Of a stretch of DNA of 64,000 nt, positions 1 through 11,546 are shown one piece after another. Source of the stretch: Anthoceros angustus (taxonomy: Eukaryota; Streptophyta; Anthocerotopsida; Anthocerotales; Anthocerotaceae); the NCBI GenBank assembly GCA_010909165.1, contig VJWM01000126.1:310001-374000 (forward strand). Direction: 5' to 3'. The notes beneath the pieces are model-generated. The model searched no databases. It was not told the DNA's origin and saw only the letters and a program-made list of their open reading frames with translations. Position numbers and translations under genes: made by a program. Positions within the stretch are counted from its first letter, which is position 1. Each line of letters opens with the position of its first letter.

Positions 1-14
1 TCCCCAAAGCCAGG

Positions 15-3000
15 ATGATGAGGATGCCAAACTCACCAAATGGATATGTAACACCTTCTTCTGTGAAAACTTTCTCCATAGAGGCCTTTATGGTGTTTGT
101 GAACGATTTGCAAGAAACAGATCTACTGATAGAGTGGTTGGTGCAAGAGGAGAAGGATGACAACGCTATCATAGGGCTGGACTGTGAGCATGACCCTGAT
201 GGTGCACTCAGACTCATACAGTTATCTGTTCACAGTCGATGTCTGCTTATTCGCATACCTTGCTTGACATCTAGGCACCTGTTCCAAGCTCCTATCAGGT
301 ACACAATGGGGACATGTTCTGCCAGGTTCCATGTTGGATTAGGTTGCTGCAAATGACGTACCTACTTCTGGAAGTGGCTTGCAGGCTCTCAAGACTCCTT
401 GCATCTGTAACGTACATCAAAACTGGAGCGGAAGTCCACAAGGATGCCCTGGCTATCTTCCACACCCTGGGACTTGTGGTCAATGGATGCAAGAACGTAT
501 CCCATGTGTATCGTAGTAACAATCTTACGAGTAGCATGTCAAAGATATTCAGGTGAGCAGCTAGCTTGTCGAGTACTTTCTCATTTTTCCCTGAATCCCC
601 GCACGGTCACGTTGGGATGTAGAAAAGGGCAATCTCTGTCAAGTTTCTGCATATTGCTCTGTCCTGGACTTCAATGTTACGAGGAGAGGGACATTGAATA
701 AACCTAACACAGCTTGAGGCAGGGACTTGTATGGCTGGGACTGGAAAAAGGAAAAGTCTGTAAGCTGCAGTCGTTGGGGCAGTGACTACCTATCACTAGA
801 ACAGGTTTGTCCCAAGAACCTGGTGACCTGGTTTGGGCTCAAAGGGGTGGTCTACGTTAGCAAAAGCAACCTGCATGGGGCTGCTGCAACCGGTACTGGA
901 TTAACTAGTGGAAAGTGCCTTGTCCAGATAAAGTACGCAGTCATTGATGCCTGGGCATCTCGCATGATATCACTTGAAGGAAGAGCTTCAGAGGAGGGTG
1001 CCATTCCTTTGGTATCCTTGCAAGATGTTCCCATGGAGGTGCTCGACATTTTTACAAGATCAATATCACACTCTGATGCTCTTAAGAAGGAAGAAACAGT
1101 AATCGAGGTCAGAGGGCAACATATTTTACTGGAAAGCATAACAGCATCAAGAAGTTTTTATCTGCTAGGCTTTCAGCTCCCTTCTGATTTAATCTATCAG
1201 AATTTGCTTGCTCAACACTCCTGCCAACTGTCTGCATGTGAGAATCCTCATACCCATGACTGAGGTGCTTGTGTGTAAACTGTGCATATCAGGGGGAGGG
1301 AAATATCATGGCGATTAGCTGTGGGACACTCCGACTGCAACAAACTAAGTTCCGGTCTAGAGTTCTTGGGATAAAGTCTTCAGTTGAGATTAATTTTAAA
1401 GATGGCCAGGAACCAGAAAAATATGCTGCCACAGCACGGACAGGGAAGACAGTCACCTTGCACCGAATATCAACTTCAGCACCTACTTCTGAAGCTGACA
1501 CAAAAAAATCAGGTACATGTCATTGAAACAAGCATTTTTACCTGCCTCGATGTTACAAGGGTGATAATACTAACAGTGGTTTACACGTTCACCCAGCAGG
1601 ACAGTTCCTGGATGTTGCTTCAATCAGCAGCATTGTTATCGACAACCGAAAACACGCTAACATGCAGAAAAAGAAATTGGACGAAGCTCTTTATGGCGTA
1701 CTTTGTGCACCAGCGAAGTGCCCAGCCCTCTTACTCCGTGCACTACAGTGTAGTAACATCCAGGCAGACAACGTCGTGCCCAATGAATGGCCCTCGAGGT
1801 TGATGGCACTACAGTACATCTCTGGTGCTCTGAACAACTCTCAATGTAAGGCTTGGGAACAGATCTTGACATCTCATGTCTCAGCTACTATTGGCCCACC
1901 AGGGACCGGAAAAACAAGGCTCATTGCAGCAGTCACCAAAGCATGGGATGAATTAGCGGATGAGGGGCAGGTTTTACTTTGCACCGCTTACCAAAATGTG
2001 GCAACCCGCCATATTGCAGAAACACTTGTTCGGCAACAGGTATATTTCTACTCTGTCTCCTTAGTCAGTCCAGTCAATATCCAAGTGGGACTTGCTTCTT
2101 CTTGTTGAAATAGTCGCGAAGGTTTGAAACAGCGCTGAAAGGTTGACCTTCCACTGCTGTGATGTTTGTGCTAATCTGGTGGCTTCACATTTGCTGAAGG
2201 TACCCGGAGTCATGCTGCTGATCAGCCAAGACTACTACATGGAATGGCATGAACATCTTTACAAGGACATCAAAAAATCTGTTATCATGTCAGCAGCCGG
2301 AAGTGATCTGCTTTCCTCTCTGCATGTTTGGGCAGTCACGAACAAGCGGAAAACTCCGCGGATCCTTATTTGCACCCTCAGCATGGTGGGTTCCCAAGCC
2401 TTCAATACAAGTCTCATGAGCGGAAAAGTGACCATGATGCTTGTCGACGAGTGTTCACAAGCTGCAGAAGGCAGCATTTTGGCACCTCTGGCATGTCTGC
2501 CCAACTTGCAACAAGTTGGAGTTTTGGGAGACCCCTACCAACTGCCACCATTTAGTGGGAGGCAAACCCAAGCAAACAGCGTGTATGACTTGATGGCCAT
2601 GGGCTGCATCCCAACCTTACTGGAGGAGCAATATCGAATGCCTCCTGCTATCTGCGAGTTCATATCATGCGAATTCTACAAGAAGAAACTGAAGACAGCA
2701 CCTATTCGCGAGAGACAGAAAGGAATCAGAACCCCACTTTTGTGGGTGAATGTGAAGGGGTATACTACTGTTCTACCTGGGAAAACCTCCTTGACCAACA
2801 AGGCAGAAGCAAATGCCATTATTACATTCTGCAAAAGCTACTCTACGATCTCAGCTGGAGACATGGATACAAAGGAGCCCAGAGAACTTCCGACCAACCC
2901 AGAGAGCCAAGAAGCAGGGAACAGGAGTCTGGTAGTGCTCACTCTCTACGAAGACCAGCGCCAGCTCATCTCCAGCCTCATGCGTGAGTCGAACCTAGAG

Positions 3001-3321
3001 TTCCAGGTCCACAACGTGGACTCGTTCCAAGGCCAAGAGGCGGAAACTGTCCTAATCTCCCTGGTGGTTGCTGACAAGATGTCATACTTTGCAGCAGATC
3101 CAAATCGGGCCTGCGTGATACTGTCACGAGCAAGCAAGCTGATGTGCATATTCGGGGACCTGAACAAAGTGATAGACAACCCAAGAGCAGAAGTCTGGAG
3201 GAGGCTCGCATTACACTGTCAGCATCGTGACTACATTCTTCAAGAGAATAACATACAGGCGGTTGTAGAGGAAAAAGAAACAACGAGCAGCTTGAAAAGC
3301 AAGACTTGCTCTCTCACGTGA
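15..3321 (+). CDS. 3'-5' exonuclease (DEDDy) fused to SF1 helicase
   Basis: A spliced gene joining an RNase D/WRN-type exonuclease domain to a UPF1/IGHMBP2-like superfamily 1 helicase. Exonuclease: motif I is GLDCEHD (D56, E58 from the Met at 15); the middle of the domain follows in the exon at 385-552; motif III YAVIDAW (Tyr and Asp) lies in the exon from 928. Helicase: Walker A GPPGTGKT near 1.9 kb, DECSQ near 2.45 kb, EQYRMPP near 2.63 kb, SFQGQE near 3.02 kb and the NRACVILSRA motif VI. Exons I place: to 298, 385-552, 723-804, 928-about 1240, about 1295-1511, 1600-2039, 2200-3321. The junction between 1.2 and 1.3 kb is unresolved. The frame is open to the window edge, so the start may lie upstream. 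Likely acts on structured nucleic acid; DNA versus RNA cannot be told from sequence. Confidence 0.75.
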
Positions 3322-4474
3322 GCCATACAGAACCCTATGGGCCACAGGCCGAGAGCCCATGAGTACCCTAATAAAGGAAGCAAATCTGTTTAGACAGAAC
3401 GCCTAGACTCCTGAATTTTGCTTACCTGCTACTTGCAATCTCTCCTGGTGGAAAACTCCGAGAAGCACAAGGAAGCAACCATAGCTGCCATGTACTGAAC
3501 ACCCTTTGTACAGCATTACATGCTTGGGCCCCGCACCTGACCACTTCACACCCTGCCAAACTCTAAAACATGCAGCGAGACCCTGAGCAAGCTGCTTGGA
3601 GCTGATGGAGGTGATGTTGTGCTGTGAAACACAGAGCAGCAGATCTGCCTGCTGAAGGAAACTGGAAATCATACCGGACTTTTTCACCAATCTGCACGTG
3701 GGGGATCTACTGTATGTACCATATTCTTGAACCAGGCCCTCCATGAGTTCCTGACCCGCAGCAGAATTTCAGCCTGCCGGCACACCATTTCCGCATTTCG
3801 CCTGCCAGCCTTCCGGGACGATCACCGACCTGCAAACGTATGGCCATTCTGACTTGTGTTGTGAACTTCCAACTTTCCTTCTGGGCTTGAAACTCACCGT
3901 AGCGATGTGTTGGGTGAATGCTTCAAAGGTATCGTGGTGTCTGTGAAGGTGCTGACCGCGTGTTGCCTTATCTCTTGCCCCGTTTCAGGGTGATGGGTAC
4001 AGGTGTTGCAGGCTGCGTTGGTAACAGTAACAGCAGCAGGAGAGTGAGGGGATAGTGTTGCCGGATGTGACTTTTGTTCCACTGATGCTGCCGGACGCTG
4101 CCAGGGGGAGCTTCAAACACACGCGGATTGACGGAAGGCTACGGTCGGCACAGGCTGTTGCGAACTGGCCTGGGCCTAGCCGAATAGGGGAGCAGGGCAA
4201 GCGAGTGTCTAGTCCCGGTAACTGTTTGGCTGCTGCGCAATGCCATGTTCTGGTTGGTGAGTCTGCAGTTGAGGGATTTCTCATTTGTAGCTGTCGTGCA
4301 GAGGAGCCAGGGGCACAGCCGGCATTGTGGGAGAAGTTTCTGGACGGATTTGCGCGGTGGTGGGAGAGTAGGTCGAATAAGGTAGCTGTGTTAGCAATTG
4401 TTGTGTTTGTATCCAGATGAGCTGTAGTACTGGTGTACTGGAGGAGTCGTAGCTAAGCTGTTGATGTGGCTACA
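3322..4474. other. intergenic, no gene seen
   Basis: This stretch holds the 3' flank of the helicase gene and the leader of the PPR gene. Short open frames on both strands show no family resemblance. I see no RNA gene or repeat. Confidence 0.5.
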
Positions 4475-7400
4475 ATGCAGATTTGCAAGTGGACGGGGGA
4501 CCAACTACGGGAGCCTTCGAGGGTTGACTCACAACATGCATGGCAGGATGGGAGGCTACCAACATCACAATCTGTTAGTGCATTCAGACCTTCCTACCAG
4601 CCTGAAGTAATCCCGGACGCAGATCGTAGCAACTTGTTGAGGTGCAGACTCCAGCTGTTTTGATTGAATTTGTTGCTCGGGTCCTCCAAAGCTGTGGTGC
4701 CCACAATTGTTTTCCTGATCATGATAGACTTTGCAGGGCGGTCGCGGACGAGACTCCTCCAGGCGTAGGAGCCTGGTTCGATGTGTATGGGGAGGGAGAG
4801 CTCACTGAGGCTGTTGATGCTTTGGACTCCGTGGTGCAGCAAGGGTCCTATGTTCCCACTGCTCTCTTTTATGGTGTACTCAAGAGGGGTGTGGCAGAGA
4901 AGGATCTGGTTGTGGGCAAGCTTGTCCACTCTCTTACCCTTGCCACGGGGTACGAGTCAAGCACATTTTTAGCTAACCATATCATCCGCATGTATGCCTC
5001 TCATGGAAGATTGCTGGAAGCAACCAAGCTATTCAGCAACTTGGATAGTCCGGATATCTTTGCGTGGTGCTTCATCATCTTGGCACACGTTGAACAAGGT
5101 CAGCCTACTAGGGCTATAGAGCTGTATAAGCGTATGCGGAAATTATCTGTGAAACCAGACAGTCATACGTATGTGGCAGTTCTTAAAGCCTGTGCCAGTG
5201 CTTTGGATCTGGCATCTGGCAAGCAGGTCCATTCTGATATTCTGAGTGGTGAATTGCAGCCAAGTGTCTTCGTTGGCAACTGCCTGGTGGACATGTATGT
5301 GAAATGTGGCAGCCTAGAAGATGCCCGAAGAGTGTTTGACAATCTGCTATCCAAGAATGTGGTTACATGGACTGCTATCATTGCAGGATATGCCCAGCAA
5401 GGGCTTGGTGAAGAAGCCCTTTCCTTGTATGCAAGTATGCAGCAGGAAGGCATCAATACAGCAGACCGTGTTACTTATGTGTGTCTCTTGACAGCATGTG
5501 CCAGCATTGGAGCTTTACATCAAGGGAAGTGGTTTCATGAAATGATCAAGGAGAAAGGACTTGAAGCTGATGTGGTGATTGGCAGCAGCCTGGTAGACAT
5601 GTATGCCAAGTGTGGAAGCTTAGAAGATGCCTGCAGCGTCTTTGAGAAACTGCCAACCAAAAATCTGGTGACATGGACAGCTATCATATCGGGGTATGTG
5701 CAGCATGGTCATGGTCTAGAAGCCCTTGATCTGTATGCAAGTATGCAACGGGAGGGCATGCTTTTAGCGGACCGTGTTACATTTGCAGGCTTAGTGAAGG
5801 CATGTGCAAGCATTGGTGCTTTAAATACAGGCAAGGAGCTTCATCTCCAGATTCAGAAGGGCAGGCTAGATGGTGACGTTCTTGTTGGCAATAGCCTGGT
5901 GGATATGTATGCAAAATGTGGGAGCTTAGAAGATGCAGGGAGGGTGTTCAACAATCTGCAGTCGAAGGATGTGGCAACATGGACTGCAATGATTGCAGGG
6001 TATGCTCAGCATGGGCTTTGCCACGAAGCCCTTTCTCTGTATGCTAGGATGCAAAAGGATGGTATTGGTCCAGCCAATCATGTAACATATGTGTGCCTTC
6101 TCAATGCATGTGCAAGGGTTGGAGCCCTTCCTCAGGGGAAGCAGTTGCATTCTCAGATTCAGGATAGAGGTCTTGAAGCTGATGTGGTGGTTGGCAGCAG
6201 CCTCGTGGACATGTATGCCAAATGTGGGAGCTTACTGGATGCCCGCAGGGTCTTTGACAGACTGCCAACCCGAAATGTTGTGACGTGGAATTCCATGCTT
6301 GCAGGATATGCCCAGCAGGGGCTTGGCGAAGAAGCGCTCGCTCTTTACTCTAGAATGCAGGAGGAGGGCATTACTCCAGCTGGCCATGGAACCTATGTGT
6401 GCGTCTTGAAAGCATGTGCCAGCATTGGAGCACTGCATCAGGGAAAGCAACTGCATTCTGAGATTCAAGAGAAAGGGCTGGAAGTTGATGTGGTCATTGG
6501 CAACTGCCTGGTGGACATGTATACAAAATGTGGGAGTTTACCTGATGCTCGCAAGGTATTTGATGGGCTGCCGAAGAAAGATGTGGTGAGCTGGACCACC
6601 TTGCTAAATGGGTATACACAACATAATGACAGCCAGATGGCAATGCAGTGTTTCCAGGAGATGCAGCAGCATGGGGTGGAGCCAAATGACGCTACTTTTT
6701 TGTGTCTCCTGACAGCATTCAGTCATCAGGCAATGGTTTCTGAAGGCCGGCAGTACTTCAAGATGATGATGGAGCAATATGCAATTGCGCCAACAGTTTT
6801 CCACTATGCAGCCATGGTTGACTTGCTTGGAAGGTCAGGCTTCCTTGAGGAGGCAGAAGATATGCTAAAGAGGATGCCATTCAAAGACGACATTGTGGGG
6901 TGGATGACATTGCTATGTGCCTGTAGGACCCAAGGTGACACACAGCGGGGCGAGCGGTGTTTCAACCGACTTACTGAAATGGAACCTCAAAATGCTGCAC
7001 CATATGCGCTCATGTCAAACATCTATGAAAATGCGAGTAGGTGGAATGATGTAGGTAGAATACAAAGCCTGAGGATATCTGCAGGTGCTTGCAAGAAGCC
7101 TGCAAGGGCTTGGATTGAGGTAGGCAGCAAAGTCCATACATTCACTGTTGGGGAAGAGAGGGATGACATATCCTCTAGGTTAAAGAGTGCCAACCTTGGC
7201 TTCGAGGAGGACAGAGAGCAAGAGCTACCTGACGAGTTGCTGCTGAAGCCATTGTCACAGAGAGATAAAGGTGATGCTCTGTGTGGACATGCTGAGAAGC
7301 TCGCATTAGCGTATGGTCTGCTCAACACTTCCCATGGCACACCTTTGCTAGTTACCAAAAATCTTAGGATGTGCCAGGACTGCCACAATGGCACCAAAGT

Positions 7401-7497
7401 ATTGTCGAGGATTGAAAATCGGGAGATCATCGTGAGGGATGCACATTGTGTCCACCACTTTGTGGACGGGTTCTGTTCATGCGGAGATGTACATTGA
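4475..7497 (+). CDS. PPR protein, PLS class with DYW:KP domain ending DVH
   Basis: Organelle RNA-editing factor family. The long frame has no ATG until deep in the repeats, so I propose a first exon 4475-4573 and a second 4648-7497; the GT-AG pair and phase match, giving 982 aa. That start is a guess. Five near-identical PLS triplets of about 101 codons follow between 5.28 and 6.6 kb, each with LVDMYAKCGSL-like and AIIAGYAQ-like stretches. Then come E motifs, a KKPARAWIEV segment where PG is normal, and a deaminase-like DYW domain with HAEKLA (zinc His, catalytic Glu) and CQDCH. It ends HHFVDGFCSCGDVH, not DYW. The KP variant is associated with U-to-C editing lineages. An organelle location is expected from the family. 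Confidence 0.85.
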
Positions 7498-8824
7498 CAA
7501 AGTGAGTGCATGACTAGGAGGTGCCAACTGCACACGACGACTTTACAAAGACAACATCTGTCGGGCAGGCCTCTGGTGATGCTCTGTGCGGTTTAAATTT
7601 CGTGGCCTCTATAGCTTGTGGCTTAGAGCAGGTGCACCTCCTGCACTATGAACATGGTTCGTCCAGTTCAGCTTCTCACTTTTAGGTCTTGTGTGTTCAA
7701 ATCTTTCATTGTGTCCTAAAGGTCACTGCCACTCCTAATGGGCAGGATTGTTTCATACAGGTTGCATAGCTGAAGCAGAACTACCACAGGGACAAACGAG
7801 TGAGAATGATGAGGCTGGCACGCTCGATTGTTTGATTTCTCAGCACCCTCGCCTAGCAGGAAGCAGGAAATCACGCCTATCCTTCGTTTGAGATGGGGAT
7901 TTTAGAGCTTGGATGTCGTTGTCACGAGCAGGTGTCACCTGAATGGGCGGCAGGAGTTATCACATTGATTGCATGGTGCAACTCGGCTTCTTGTCGATAA
8001 GTAAGTTTCGTCTTTTCTATCTGGTTTGTTGAAACAGGCAAGCACGTAGAACAGGCGTATCTAACCTGAAACCTGCGGGATCCGGGTCTCCGTGTGACAG
8101 GTCTGGCTACGTTGTCCTCGGAACTGTGCACAAGGCGTTCAAACCTTTTTCTGAGGGGAACAAGCTTTGAAAGCCCGGTGGTTGCAAGAGTGCCAACCTG
8201 TGCTGGAGGCAAAGCAGAGAAAGGCGGAGTTCGAGTTCACCTCAACCTTAGAACAGACCCAAGGCTTGTCCAAAGTTACCCCTGAGGAAACATGAAGCCA
8301 CCATTATTTGGGCAGAATAGAAACAGTGATCTGTAACTGGGACTTGGGAGGAAAGGAGTGGTGGCAGGTAGACACGTGTATTGTTACGGCCATTGGCTGT
8401 GGGTCAAAAGCATCTGAACTGCTGATTGCCGTCCAAGCTGGTTATGCTGATGATGAAAGGACTCTGACAGTGTGAGGTCATCTACATTCTTCTCCAGAGA
8501 TTTGAAAGGCCGTTGAAGATGGAGGTGGGAGGTGGATGAATCGTAGTGAAACACCTGACCGATAGTCCCTGTTCCCTGGTCCTCATTATTGGCATGAAAC
8601 TGTTCCTGTTATGCTGATTGTTGGGAAAGACAGACTGTCATCAGGCTAATCCAAATTTGGACTTGCCTTGAAGTTTCGATCTCACGCGTAAAGGGTGACG
8701 TCGCCTGCTCCCAGCACAGGCTGGCAGAATTACAAGTGCTGGAGCCTGAAAAGTGATGGATGCCCTGTAGTCCGATTCCGCGGGGGTTGGAGCCTGCCGG
8801 GCCTGAGAGGGTGCTCCTCCCGTC
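7498..8824. other. intergenic, 3' flank of PPR and leader of TDP2-like gene
   Basis: Mixed-composition sequence with only short frames. I looked for RanBP2-type zinc-finger exons, which plant TDP2 proteins often have upstream, and saw none. Confidence 0.45.
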
Positions 8825-10045
8825 ATGGCGCGTTCGTCTGCACCCTCTACCAGGACGTCGGCCTTGAATCCCACAACCAAGTCACTTGTCATCATGTTCT
8901 ACAACATTTGGTTTTGGGACGACTTGGAAGTGGAGCCAAGAATGGCAGCCATCGGGAGGCTGATAGATGAGCATCAGCCTCATGTCATCTGTCTCCAGGT
9001 GCGCTGTGGGAACATTACCCCACTGTTCCCTGTTGTTGCAACTCGTGGCCATGCCTGAGACTGTGCTTTGGATATTTCCCCTGGCAGGAAGTGACATTCG
9101 GCATCTACAGCATTTTCAGAAAATCCAGCTGGTGGGGGCGGTACAAGTGCTCTGTGTCGGAGTCGCTGGCATCAGAGCGGCCATATTTTGCCATACAGGT
9201 GGGAAGCTTGTAAATTCCGTGTGCATTTGAGTGATTCGTCGCAGGAATTTGCAGAATGACAGTGTGGGATCTCATTCCTTCTGCCTCTCCTTGACAGCTT
9301 AGTCGGCTACCAGTGAAGGCTTTCCGTCGGAATCCCTACAGCAACTCTGTCATGGGACGGGACCTCTGTATAGCGGAACTTGATGCAGGTAGTGGAAAGA
9401 AGCTGGTGGTCGCAACAAGCCATTTGGAGAGTCCCTCACCAGCCAAGGACCAAACTTACTCGGATAAGCGAATTCTTCAAGCTCGGATCGCCTTCAAACA
9501 TCTTGAGGACATCCCGAACGTGGTGTTCGGAGGGAACATGAATTGGAATGACGGCGTCGATGGAGCGCCCCCACTTCCCGAAGGCTGGGCTGATGCCTGG
9601 CTTCAACTAAGACCCCAAGAGGTGGGTGCGGGGGAGGGGAGTTTTGTGAATCTCTGAATTCTGCTTTTATTGATCCCGTGTCTGACGATTCCGCCACCTC
9701 CAATTTCGGATGGCTTCTTGTTCTCAGGATGGCTCGACGTTCAGAAGCCAATCTAATTCCAAGAACGGCGACAACTTCGACCATGGCCAGAGACTGGACA
9801 GAGTCTTTTGCCACCTTACAGATTTCAAGTTGCAGGACATCCAAATTATTGGAAGGAAACCCATTCCCGGCCTCAGCTATGAGAAAGAGGAAGCAGTGGT
9901 GGAGGGAGAAGTGCAGAGATCGACAGAACCCGTTTTTCCAAGTGACCATTTCGGCTTGGTGCTCAACGTAACATACGAAGTCCTAGCGGAAAAACAACGC
10001 TCTTCAGAACGCGCTTCGTTTCTCTGCTGCTGTCAGGCTCACTGA
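8825..10045 (+). CDS. TDP2-like endonuclease/exonuclease/phosphatase protein
   Basis: Exons 8825-8998, 9088-9198, 9298-9621 and 9728-10045 join in phase to give 308 aa. The EEP-fold motifs appear in order: FYNIWF (Asn), ICLQEV (Glu, formed across the first splice), SHLESP, FGGNMNW and SDHFGLV (catalytic His). The family removes 5'-tyrosyl adducts left by topoisomerase 2. The residue normally Asp in the GGD-x-N motif is Asn here (codon AAC), which would be expected to weaken or abolish catalysis. The start is the first in-frame ATG before the FYNIWF block; an upstream exon is possible. The C-terminal 20 residues after the SDH block look unconserved. Confidence 0.8.
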
Positions 10046-11546
10046 CGTGTATGCCTTTTCCAGATTGGGAACAAAGATTCCCGTCAAAAATCGGTAGATG
10101 CATTTTAGCCCAACAGAACGAAGTCGGTAGATGCAATGCAACAACCTTACATCCCACTTTACAGATAGAATTTCAACGTGAACCTCACTCCGTACAGAAA
10201 ACCATGTGAACCTCCCGTCATAAAGTGTATAAGGAATTCTCCTCGTGATCTGTTCATCCTGTTCAGTTTCTACCTACTGGCGATCTCCATGCTACTTGTA
10301 GAATGAAGCTGCTGACAAAAGTTTGCCCTGTTGTAACTCTTCTGCAAGGCATCAGAGGCGCTCCAGCCAAGGAATTGCAACTCTCTTCATCACTGAAACG
10401 ACGCGTTATTGACCTTCCAGCGTTGGAGTGAGTGATGAGAATTGATCAACTTGGAGTCACTGACAGAAAGCTGTCCCTTGCAACCATGGTCCCAAGAAAG
10501 GCTCTCAGGCGCAGAAGCAGGTGAGCCTTTTGGGCCACAACAGGCTTTGTTGCAGACTAGAGGAATTGCCATTCGGCGCCGTACTACACAGGCGATGCTG
10601 TGGCAATACAGTATTGTTGATCTATTCTGGTTCATCTTTTTCTGCAATTTCAAGAACATGGATACGTGATCACCATCACCACAGCATGCACCGCATGCGC
10701 AAGGAACGAATCTCCCCCGCACACGGCCATGGTTACCTTGCTTCCCAGATATCTTGCCCTTGCAAGCACTGTGATTCGTACTTCATTCTGCACAAGATCA
10801 TGGCCGACCTGGAAAGCAATGCTGGAAGGATTTGCTCCCGCTTGCTTCCCTCGTCTAGATCTCCCCTCACCTTGGCCTTGAGCACACATCGGAGTCGGCA
10901 TCGATGGATCGACATGCTTTCCGCACACTGACCAGTGGTTAGATTACGTAAACTGGTTTCTACATGGCTAAAATGACACATGATTCAATCGGTTCCTCCA
11001 TCCGCGAAGGCCACCGATTCGAGCCAGCATATGCAACTCGCGACTTGGGGGCTGCGAATGGATTGCTCCAAAACCTCTGTTCTCGGCACACCTCCAAACC
11101 CACCATGTTTGCTTCCACGTCTGAAAATATAGTCAAGTACCCAACGAAGGCAAAGCTTCAGGAAGCTCCAGTAGTGTATCTCACAACACCGCCGGAGTCC
11201 TGGCCAGCTGCGGTTGGTACTCGCACGCCGGCCGGATGATGCTTGACTTGTGAGGACTTCCTAGCAACCTAGGAACTTTCCTGTTTCTCCTCCTTGCCGT
11301 TCTGCAGCTGCGCGCCCACACGGCTGCTCCAGTTTCCTCTGTCACTGCTCCCCGCCGTTCCTTGAGTTCTCGAGTTTGTTGGATTGCAGCTCCGGGTCGA
11401 GGACGGAAACGGGCAGGCAGTGCTGGGCCTAGGACTAGGCGTCGGCATGGTTTGGAGGTGGAGATAGGCGGCATCTCCCATCCACCGGCTGCCCTAATGG
11501 TCGATCAGGACGTCTGAGAAGTGGTGAGACGCACTGGGGCATGGTC
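10046..11546. other. intergenic, no gene seen
   Basis: About 1.5 kb between the TDP2-like and UBP genes. Several 60-140 codon frames occur on both strands but overlap one another and show no recognisable domain. The last few hundred bases are probably the UBP promoter and leader. Confidence 0.45.

Noticed and set aside
10390-11481. Cluster of overlapping 70-136 aa frames
   Set aside because: Frames overlap on both strands, none has a domain or plausible splice partner.
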